Assembly: GCA_021200345.1 (NCBI GenBank)
Contig: JAJQGR010000304.1
Location: forward strand, 1 to 15,374
Direction: 5' to 3'
DNA length: 15,374 nucleotides
Source of the DNA: Lachnospiraceae bacterium
GTDB taxonomy: Bacteria > Bacillota > Clostridia > Lachnospirales > Lachnospiraceae
The notes beneath the pieces are model-generated. The model was not told where the DNA came from. It worked only from the letters and a program-made list of their open reading frames with translations, and made no database searches. Positions 9,740 to 15,374 of the stretch are shown here, in pieces. The translations under genes and the position numbers were made by a program. Position 1 is the first letter of the stretch. Each line of letters opens with the position of its first letter.

Positions 9740-11590
9740 ATGAAAAATAAGATAATACCCAGGCTGGCAGCGTCAGGACTGGCGGGATTTCTAGTCTTGG
9801 GCCAAATAGTCAATGTGGCAGCTGCGAAAGTGGATAATCTGCAAACACAGGAAGCAGAGGAGGACGATGGACTTCTGACTCTTCTGGATGACAGTGTTGC
9901 CATTCAGGTTTATGACAGCGGGGACAGCAGGGTTTATGTCTATGGAGACTTTACCCGTATCAGCAGCCTGACAGACGAGGATGCCGAAGATGTGATTCTG
10001 GAGGATAGTCGTCTGATTTTGAAAAGAGGCAGCCTGACTCCGGTATCCTCTGACTTTGAGTATCTGAACGGCAGGGTAGATCAGGTGGTTGTGGATACAT
10101 TGACAGACGGGGGAGGAGAAGTCCGCTATCTGTCTGTTCTGGGGGATGACCACACGGTGACTGATTATTATGAACCTCTGAAATGGCCGGAGGAGCTTTC
10201 CAACTCCGGAATTGCAGAGATCAGTTCTACTCTGGATACCTCAGAAACGGTTCTGATGGTCCGTTATCTGGACAACACGGTAGCCTCCTTTAATTATGTG
10301 ACCGGAACGCTGATTTTCTATGATGATTCAGAAAAAACACAAATCAGCATCGCGGAATATGTCAGCAGTTGGCTGACGGAAACCTGGAATTCCCTTTTTG
10401 GGAGTGAGACGGATGGATATGCGGAGGCCAGCGAATGGGCGCAGCAGCTGCAGACGCAGCCGTTGGATGCGGAGCTGGTTTATACGGTGTTAAGCGAGGG
10501 TGGAACCGGAACGGAAACGGGAGACACGGTATTGGAAGGTACCGGAAATGTCAACGGTGAGGCCTTAGCAAATGGAAATGGAAAAGAAGAAGATGGCGAG
10601 AATTCCGGAGATGAAGAGAGGACGGCAGGTGCCTCAGCCTCCGCCACCCAGACCTGGGGCGATCTCGCTTCCTCCGGCACTGGTTCTGCCGGATCCGGCA
10701 CTGCAGCTGTCAGTGAAACCGGGGAGCTGAGCAGTACCAGTGGAGAGAGCACCGGAAAAATCGGGGAACTCAGCGGAAGCACCGGCGACGGAACATCTGC
10801 CACAGTAGAAGAGGAAAGTTCCGGTGAGACCGGCACAGGCTTAAGTGAAACCGGCCAGGGAAGCGACGGGGCTGGTACAAGTTCTGGTGAGACTGGCCAG
10901 GGAAGTGAGGAGACTGGCGCAGGCTCAGGCGAAACCGGCCAGGGAACTGAGGAGACTGGCGCAGGTTCAGACGAAACCGGCGTGGGAACTGACGGGACCG
11001 GCACAGTCTCTGATGAGACCGCCGCTGCTTCCGGGGAAACCGGCCTTGGCACCGGAACCATGGGAGAAAGCTCTGACAAGACGGTAGCCGGGGCTGGTGA
11101 TACTGGAACAGGATCCGATGAGACCGCTTCCGGTGCTGGCGGGACCGGAGTAGGTTCTGATAAGACTGCCTCTGGAACCGGTGAAACCGGCGTAGGTTCT
11201 GATAAGACTGAAACCGAAGTTGGTGAAACCGGCATAGGTTCCGACAAGACCGCCTCTGGAACCGGCGAAATTGGAGAAGGCTCCGGTGAGACCGGTGAAA
11301 GCACCGGCGCAACTGCAGTTGGAGCCGGTGAGACTGGCGTAGGTTCTGACAAAACCGCCGCCGGAACTGGCGAGATTGGCACAGGCTCTGAGAAGACTGC
11401 TTCCGGAACCGGTGAGATCGGGGAAGCTTCTGCAGAATCCGGTCAGGAACAGGCAGGCGAGGATGGCTCCGGCCAGTCGGATGAAGAGCAGGAGACCGCC
11501 GCAGCGGTGACCGCTTCCGGCGCTGATGGCTCCGGAACCTCCGGCGGGTCTTCTTCCGGCAGTGCGTCCGGTACAACCTCGTCCGGTTGA
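9740..11590 (+). CDS. Secreted stalk protein, N-terminal part, cut by an in-frame TGA
   Basis: This 616-residue product begins with a clear signal peptide: MKNK, a hydrophobic core AASGLAGFLVLGQIV, and an AAA-type cleavage site near residue 29. An acidic, beta-rich, Cys-free domain of about 220 residues follows (YVYGDFTRISSL, VRYLDNTVASFNY, then an amphipathic SIAEYVSSWLTETWNSLFG segment). I do not recognise this domain; FecR-type domains sit in a similar place beside CHASE2 cyclases in other bacteria, but the match is not visible. From about residue 250 the chain is low-complexity Gly/Ser/Thr/Glu, including 30 heptads at 10823-11452. It ends in SSSGSASGTTSSG at the TGA. The same frame stays open after the TGA for another 192 codons, to a membrane anchor ending at 12169. 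The gene was therefore most likely one unit of about 809 codons: signal peptide, domain, stalk, transmembrane anchor. As read, the product would be released rather than anchored. Confidence 0.8.
   Translation: MKNKIIPRLAASGLAGFLVLGQIVNVAAAKVDNLQTQEAEEDDGLLTLLDDSVAIQVYDSGDSRVYVYGDFTRISSLTDEDAEDVILEDSRLILKRGSLTPVSSDFEYLNGRVDQVVVDTLTDGGGEVRYLSVLGDDHTVTDYYEPLKWPEELSNSGIAEISSTLDTSETVLMVRYLDNTVASFNYVTGTLIFYDDSEKTQISIAEYVSSWLTETWNSLFGSETDGYAEASEWAQQLQTQPLDAELVYTVLSEGGTGTETGDTVLEGTGNVNGEALANGNGKEEDGENSGDEERTAGASASATQTWGDLASSGTGSAGSGTAAVSETGELSSTSGESTGKIGELSGSTGDGTSATVEEESSGETGTGLSETGQGSDGAGTSSGETGQGSEETGAGSGETGQGTEETGAGSDETGVGTDGTGTVSDETAAASGETGLGTGTMGESSDKTVAGAGDTGTGSDETASGAGGTGVGSDKTASGTGETGVGSDKTETEVGETGIGSDKTASGTGEIGEGSGETGESTGATAVGAGETGVGSDKTAAGTGEIGTGSEKTASGTGEIGEASAESGQEQAGEDGSGQSDEEQETAAAVTASGADGSGTSGGSSSGSASGTTSSG
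10823..11452 (+). repeat. 30 tandem 21-bp (7-residue) repeats coding for an acidic Gly/Thr/Ser stalk
   Basis: The units follow the pattern (G/D/E/S)-(E/K)-(T/I)-G-x-G-(S/T), for example GETGQGS, EETGAGS, GETGVGS and DKTASGT. I count 30 consecutive units with no insertion or deletion. In the 3' half (from about 11138) two kinds alternate, a GETGxGS type and a DKTASGT type, making a 14-residue (42-bp) higher-order unit. Net charge is negative and hydrophobic residues are rare, which suits an extended, flexible wall-spanning linker (inference). Confidence 0.85.
11588..11590 (+). other. In-frame TGA separating the stalk from its membrane anchor
   Basis: The codon follows TCG TCC GGT and precedes GAT ACC GGC. 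The sequence on both sides is in the same frame and of the same Ser/Gly/Thr/Asp-rich composition, with no other stop from 9740 to 12167. Two further TGN codons (TGC at 11600, TGT at 11630) fall in the next 14 codons. Apart from one Cys in the membrane helix, no other Cys occurs anywhere in the two halves. All three codons differ from a Ser codon by one base at the second position. A nonsense mutation is the simplest reading; sequencing error or readthrough cannot be excluded here. Confidence 0.8.
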
Positions 11591-11644
11591 GATACCGGCT
11601 GCGATTCCGAGGGCACATCAACACTGACATGTGATGGCTCATCA

Positions 11645-12169
11645 ATGGTGGCTGGTGAGGGTGCGTCCACCGTGACCGGTGAGACAGCCTTCGGGGCGGA
11701 ACAGACTTCCGCCGCCAGTGGGGAGGGGAGCGCTTCCACAGGCACTGACACTGCTGTCGGGGAGACTCAGGGAGACAGCACTTCCGCCACCGGCACAGTT
11801 GTGACTACTTATAACAGCACCGCAGTGGGTTCCGCCGCGGCGGTAAGCTCCAGTGATTATCTGGTTTATTACGATCCTTCCACAGGAGAGTACAGTGTGT
11901 ATAACGCGGTGGAGTATCTGAGCCAGTCCAGCGCCGGTACCGGCACTCTTCTCAGTGAGAATGAGAAGCTGCAGCTGCTGCAGGCCAACGGCTACACCGT
12001 GGGAACCTCCAAAAGCCAGGGCGTGAAGTCCACCGGACAGACCACGGTCTATCTGGTCTGCGTGATGGTGGGTGCGGCGGCGCTTTTGAGTCTGCTGTTG
12101 TATGTGCTTTACCGCAGAAATTACAGGCTGGATCCGGACAGTAAAACCAACCGCCGCAGGGGAGAGTAA
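11645..12169 (+). CDS. C-terminal membrane-anchor part of the interrupted stalk protein
   Basis: The frame is open from 11591 and continues that of the gene at 9740-11590. The first ATG is at 11645 but has no Shine-Dalgarno sequence before it, so independent translation is doubtful; this is best viewed as the separated 3' part of one gene. The 174 residues hold more Ser/Thr/Gly linker and a short folded-looking stretch (DYLVYYDPSTGEYSVYNAVEYL). A helix-prone segment (SENEKLQLLQANGY) follows. One transmembrane helix comes next (about residues 129-152: VYLVCVMVGAAALLSLLLYVLY), then a basic cytoplasmic tail (RRNYRL to NRRRGE). The topology is type I, outside to inside. The stop at 12167-12169 is 2 bases before the cyclase start, so the parts are co-transcribed and possibly translationally coupled. 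Confidence 0.6.
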   Translation: MVAGEGASTVTGETAFGAEQTSAASGEGSASTGTDTAVGETQGDSTSATGTVVTTYNSTAVGSAAAVSSSDYLVYYDPSTGEYSVYNAVEYLSQSSAGTGTLLSENEKLQLLQANGYTVGTSKSQGVKSTGQTTVYLVCVMVGAAALLSLLLYVLYRRNYRLDPDSKTNRRRGE

Positions 12170-12171
12170 GG

Positions 12172-13953
12172 ATGGCTTTTCTCAGAAAGCGTTGGCAGGA
12201 AGTCAGCTGTGTGGCGTTTATACTGCTCCTGGGATTTATACTGCAGAAAACCGAGGTGCTCTACACCTTTGACCGGTTGCTTTTAGACGGGCTGTGTCAG
12301 TGGCCCTCGGAGACCGATTACAATATCAAGATCATCGCCATTGATGAGAAAGCCCTGGAGACCTACGGGCCTTACAGCAGCTGGAGCAGGGAAATCATGG
12401 CGGAGCTTCTGGAATGGCTCTACGCAGAGGAAGAAACCGCGCCGGCAGTAACCGCTCTGGATATTATTTACACCGGGGAGACCTCCCCGGAAGCGGATGA
12501 ACGGCTGGCCCAGGCGGCTTCTCTGGGAGTGGTGGTGACCGGAGCCAATCTGATTTACGGGGTGGAAAGCTATGATGACTACACCTACTCGGAGGTAGTC
12601 ACCGGAGTAGAGTATCCCTACGAAGCCCTGCTGCAGGTCAGCCAGTACGGCTTTTCCAATACCGTGCAGGACCAGGACGGCTATATCCGCCGCACCATGA
12701 TCCGGGAGTCGGTGGGAGGAGAGCAGATTGAGAGCTTTGCTTATCTGACGGCCCGGCTGTACGCGGAGGAGAAGGGACTTTCTTTTTCAGAACCGGCCAC
12801 CTACGACAGAGGCAGTCTGTATTTTACCTATACAGGTAAGAGCGGAGATTATGAGGTGCTCTCCTTAAGCGATGTGCTTTCCGGCTCCATCCCTCATCAG
12901 GCCTTTGCGGGCTGCCTGGTGCTGGTGGGGGCTTATGCTCCCGGCATGATGGACTATTATCAGGCGGCTTCCTCCCGGGGACAGCTGATGTACGGGGTGG
13001 AGGTCAACGCCAATATTATTCAGGCGCTGCTGGAAGGCAAAACCGCGGTGCCTCTCGCCTCCGCGGCAGGCATGCTCCTGGTACTGGGCGTTCTGCTGGT
13101 CATCAATCTGCTGCTGTGGAGAAAAAAGAATACGCTGGTCAGGGCCGCCTTGATTGGCCTGGCCGGCATTTGCGCCTATCTGGCAGGGGTGGCCTGGGCC
13201 TGGAGAATGGGTCTGGTGTTGCCGGCGCTGGTGCCGCCGCTTCTGATTATCCTCAGCTTTCTGCTGCGCCTGAGTCTGGGCTATGTGGTGGAAAAGCTGC
13301 GGCGCAGACAGATTTTTGATACTTTCAGCCGCTACATGGCTCCCCAGTTTGTCAGGGATATCCTGAAGGACGGGGAGGAGCGGCTTAGCACCGGAGGCGT
13401 GGACCGGCAGATTGCGGTGTTTTTCTCGGATATCCGGGGCTTTACCAGTCTGTCCGAGGAGCTGGAGGCCTGGCAGGTGACGGAGCTGTTAAACCGTTAT
13501 CTGAGCCTGGTCACGGAGGTGGTGTTCCGCAATGAGGGAACCGTGGATAAGTTTATCGGCGACGCGGTGATGGTGTTGTTCAATGCTCCGGTGGAGCAGG
13601 AGGATTACCTGTACCGGGCGGCGACCACCGCCAAAGAGATTATTGCCGAGGTGCAAAAGCTCAACGGTCAGATGGAGGAGGAGTTTGGATGTAGTCTTGG
13701 CTGCGGCATCGGCCTGCACTGCGGACACGCGGTAGTGGGAAGCTTTGGAGGTCCATCCAGAATGGACTACACGGCTGTGGGGGATACGGTCAATGTGGCT
13801 TCCCGTCTGGAGGGTCTGGCTCCGGCCAATACGATTTACATGAGTGAGGACGCCTACCTGGCGCTGGAGGGCCGGCTGGAGGCCAGCCCGGTGGGAGAGC
13901 TGGAGCTGAAAGGCAAAAAACAAAAGCTCATGGTGTATGAGATCAGGGGATGA
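12172..13953 (+). CDS. CHASE2-domain class III adenylate cyclase
   Basis: This membrane enzyme is predicted to convert ATP to cyclic AMP under control of an extracellular sensor. A GGGGAGAG ribosome site sits 5 bases before the ATG. The 593 residues show an N-terminal membrane helix (about 10-27). An extracellular CHASE2 domain follows (about 28-290, with DRLLLDGL, IIAIDEKALETYG and a YGVEVNANIIQALL end). Three membrane helices (about 296-317, 324-345, 349-372) lead to a short linker and a class III cyclase domain (about 410-590). Catalytic residues appear intact. The metal-binding aspartates are D420 (FFSDIRGF) and D464 (KFIGDAV); the purine-contacting pair is K460 and T534 (DYTAVGD); the transition-state residues are N541 and R545 (TVNVASR). 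Lys/Thr at the purine site favours ATP over GTP. Length and order fit the known CHASE2-cyclase family. The ligand is unknown; the upstream stalk protein and downstream CNB gene suggest it is the signal generator of the operon. Confidence 0.95.
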   Translation: MAFLRKRWQEVSCVAFILLLGFILQKTEVLYTFDRLLLDGLCQWPSETDYNIKIIAIDEKALETYGPYSSWSREIMAELLEWLYAEEETAPAVTALDIIYTGETSPEADERLAQAASLGVVVTGANLIYGVESYDDYTYSEVVTGVEYPYEALLQVSQYGFSNTVQDQDGYIRRTMIRESVGGEQIESFAYLTARLYAEEKGLSFSEPATYDRGSLYFTYTGKSGDYEVLSLSDVLSGSIPHQAFAGCLVLVGAYAPGMMDYYQAASSRGQLMYGVEVNANIIQALLEGKTAVPLASAAGMLLVLGVLLVINLLLWRKKNTLVRAALIGLAGICAYLAGVAWAWRMGLVLPALVPPLLIILSFLLRLSLGYVVEKLRRRQIFDTFSRYMAPQFVRDILKDGEERLSTGGVDRQIAVFFSDIRGFTSLSEELEAWQVTELLNRYLSLVTEVVFRNEGTVDKFIGDAVMVLFNAPVEQEDYLYRAATTAKEIIAEVQKLNGQMEEEFGCSLGCGIGLHCGHAVVGSFGGPSRMDYTAVGDTVNVASRLEGLAPANTIYMSEDAYLALEGRLEASPVGELELKGKKQKLMVYEIRG

Positions 13954-14010
13954 GCGCGATAGCCGTCAATTGTCAGGCAAAGTAACCGGACAAGGTAAAG
14001 CTGTAAGAGC

Positions 14011-15222
14011 ATGGGCATGAGAGAAAAAAGCGCGGGAGATATGAGATTAAAAAAGGAAAAAGGGCGCTCCTGGTGGAGCCGGTTTCGAAGACGGCTGGCG
14101 GACGCAAAGATTTATATCGGCGTCAGCGCCATCATCCTGATATTTATTTTCATTTGTGTCGTCTACTGGCGGGTGGAATATATCAGCCAGGGAGACGAGG
14201 TAAAACTTGGGGACGTGTTTTTGTGGAATTTTGCTACCGTCCTGGGGCAGGATTACGCTGAGCGTTACCCCACCTCCGTTGGAGGCCGGATCGTAGGTAT
14301 TTTCCTGTTACTGTTTGGCATGTTCGGGGTGTCGGGCCTGACCGGTTTGATTTCCTCCGCTTTAGTAGAACATCGATTACGATCTGGAAAGGAGAAAAAG
14401 AAATTGCAGGAAATGAAAAACCATGTAGTGATTTGCGGATGGAAAAGCGACCTGGAGCTCCTGCTCCTCGACATTCTCCGCAAAAACAGAGATTTAAAGA
14501 CACAGGATATTGTGCTGATCAATCAGGAGGGCGAGGAAAAGAACCGCCTCCTGACCATGAATGAGAAGCTGCGAGATATTACCATTGTGCACGGGGACTA
14601 TTCGGAGGAGACAGTACTTCGAAGCGTCAACATCGGACAGGCCTCCATCGCCCTGATTTTGGGGGACATCAATGAGGGCGCGGATCCGGAGCTGGCGGAC
14701 TCCAGAGTTTTGGTGACAGTGCTTCTGGTTCGTTCCCTGAACCCCCAGATTCATATCTGCGCGGAGGTTCACACCAAAAAGTATAAGACCTATCTGGAAT
14801 ACCAGAAATGCAATGAAATTATTTACACAGAAGAATATACCCGCTTTGTGCTTTCCTCGGCCACGGGACACACCGGTATGGCCAAGGTTCTTTCCTCTCT
14901 GTTTGACAATGGGGATGGCATTTCCATTCAGGTGGCCCATGTGGAGCCCCAGTGGATTGGCAAAACCTACGGAGAGCTGTTTGCGGATTATAAAAAGAAC
15001 GGTCATATTCTGTTAATCGGCCTGTTAGCCAATATGGGAAATGAAAAGGATCTGAAATATACGGCCCTTGCCAGAGCCCAGAAAACACCGGACATTTCCA
15101 AGCTGGTGGCCAATCTGCAGGAGGTAAAAAACATTGAGAGGAATCAGCCCTTGCTGAACCTTCCCGACGATTTTGTGATCAGAGAAAATATGGGAGCCAT
15201 TATTCTGGCGGCGGAGGTATAG
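14011..15222 (+). CDS. Two-helix ion channel with MthK-like RCK domain and atypical pore
   Basis: The protein has 403 residues. After a basic N-terminus come a first membrane helix (about 34-53), a pore loop (about 68-90), a second helix (about 91-116), and a cytoplasmic RCK (TrkA-N plus TrkA-C) region from about 138 to the end. The Rossmann start HVVICGWKSD and VHGDYSEETVL resemble MthK and the plant CASTOR/POLLUX type. An AE pair (A251-E252) sits where MthK has part of its calcium site, but the second acidic residue is His254. The filter, normally TVGYGD, reads TVLGQD (76-81), followed by YAERYPTSVGGR, so K+ selectivity is uncertain. The start is uncertain: ATGs at 14011, 14017 and 14041 are all possible, each with a weak ribosome site. 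The gene lies 57 bases after the cyclase and 2 bases before the CNB gene, so a link to cAMP signalling is likely, although no CNB domain is in the channel itself. Confidence 0.88.
   Translation: MGMREKSAGDMRLKKEKGRSWWSRFRRRLADAKIYIGVSAIILIFIFICVVYWRVEYISQGDEVKLGDVFLWNFATVLGQDYAERYPTSVGGRIVGIFLLLFGMFGVSGLTGLISSALVEHRLRSGKEKKKLQEMKNHVVICGWKSDLELLLLDILRKNRDLKTQDIVLINQEGEEKNRLLTMNEKLRDITIVHGDYSEETVLRSVNIGQASIALILGDINEGADPELADSRVLVTVLLVRSLNPQIHICAEVHTKKYKTYLEYQKCNEIIYTEEYTRFVLSSATGHTGMAKVLSSLFDNGDGISIQVAHVEPQWIGKTYGELFADYKKNGHILLIGLLANMGNEKDLKYTALARAQKTPDISKLVANLQEVKNIERNQPLLNLPDDFVIRENMGAIILAAEV
15213..15218 (+). promoter_or_regulatory. Ribosome binding site of the CNB gene
   Basis: GGAGGT lies 6 bases before ATG 15225 and inside the last codons of the channel gene. 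This supports that start and suggests coupled translation. Confidence 0.75.
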
Positions 15223-15224
15223 CA

Positions 15225-15374
15225 ATGGAACGATATCAGGAAAAACTGAGAAATTTTGAGATGTTCAATAAGCTGACGGAGGATGAGGTGAATCGATTCT
15301 TCCAGATGGTGACTGTGAAAGACGTAGGCGCGGGAGAGTATATCATTCACGAGCATGATACGGGAAAGGAAATG
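15225..15374 (+). CDS. Cyclic-nucleotide-binding domain protein, 3' end missing
   Basis: Only the first 50 codons are in the window. They begin MERYQEKLRNFEMFNKLT and continue EDEVNRFFQMVTVKDVGAGEYIIHEHDTGKEM-like, split here by description. This is the standard opening of a Crp/CNB domain: the 'F..F..L..DEV' helix, a strand, then 'G.YI..E.D.G'. The phosphate-binding cassette (GE..L...RAA type) lies further on and cannot be checked. The product could be a Crp-family regulator, a kinase-linked CNB protein or a stand-alone CNB protein. Its position directly behind a cyclase and a channel makes it the probable cAMP receptor of this operon (inference). Confidence 0.85.
   Translation, partial: MERYQEKLRNFEMFNKLTEDEVNRFFQMVTVKDVGAGEYIIHEHDTGKEM

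Noticed and set aside
10823..11452. CRISPR array
   Set aside because: The repeats are contiguous, coding, 21 bp long and degenerate, with no spacers.
11588..11630. Selenocysteine insertion at the TGA
   Set aside because: No strong hairpin with a conserved apical loop is seen in the 40 bases after the TGA, only weak pairings such as tgatg/catca near 11632-11644. The protein also resembles no known selenoprotein.
11583..11644. Local inversion or frameshift pair as the cause of the stop
   Set aside because: The other two forward frames and the reverse frames give no better match to the linker composition. The existing frame fits best, so a point change is simpler.
10480..11645. Long Pro/Ser/Val-rich and Arg/Ser-rich open frames on the - strand over the stalk repeat
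   Set aside because: They are the antisense reading of 21-bp repeats lacking complementary stop codons; they have no ribosome site, and the + strand frame carries the signal peptide and anchor.

Overview
The window looks like chromosomal DNA of a Gram-positive clostridial bacterium, most plausibly a gut Lachnospiraceae-type anaerobe. This rests on moderate GC content, a very large Tyr/Ser/Gly/Asp-rich secreted-type protein with GLUG motifs, and the combination of class III cyclase, RCK-type channel and cyclic-nucleotide-binding protein. The taxonomic call is inference; no rRNA or other marker gene is present. All supported genes lie on the + strand, with no tRNA, CRISPR array, insertion sequence or phage gene visible.

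Layout. (1) 1-9644: the 3' part (3213 codons) of one giant surface protein gene whose start lies upstream of the window. Its first third has fibronectin-III-like beta strands. It is followed by three parallel-beta-helix-like blocks, the last of which carries a tandem array of about eleven GLUG-type repeats. (2) 9645-9739: an intergenic gap with a strong imperfect hairpin. (3) 9740-12169: a gene for an apparently membrane-anchored stalk protein. It encodes a signal peptide, a globular domain, 30 phase-perfect 7-residue acidic Gly/Ser/Thr repeats, a transmembrane helix and a basic tail. It is interrupted by a single in-frame TGA at 11588-11590, so as read it makes a secreted 616-residue protein without its anchor. 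(4) 12172-13953: a CHASE2-domain class III adenylate cyclase with all catalytic residues. (5) 14011-15222: a two-helix ion channel with an MthK-like RCK domain but a non-canonical selectivity filter. (6) 15225-15374: the first 50 codons of a cyclic-nucleotide-binding (Crp-like CNB) protein that continues past the window.

The last four genes are tightly packed (2, 57 and 2 bases apart) and read as one operon. The likely logic is that an extracellular sensor domain (CHASE2) controls cAMP production, the downstream CNB protein reads cAMP, and the RCK channel changes ion flux. The giant surface protein and the stalk protein could supply the outside part of the circuit. A complete envelope-to-cAMP-to-ion-channel module of this kind is unusual for clostridia, where cAMP signalling is poorly characterised. 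The functional link between the genes is inferred from order and domain content only.
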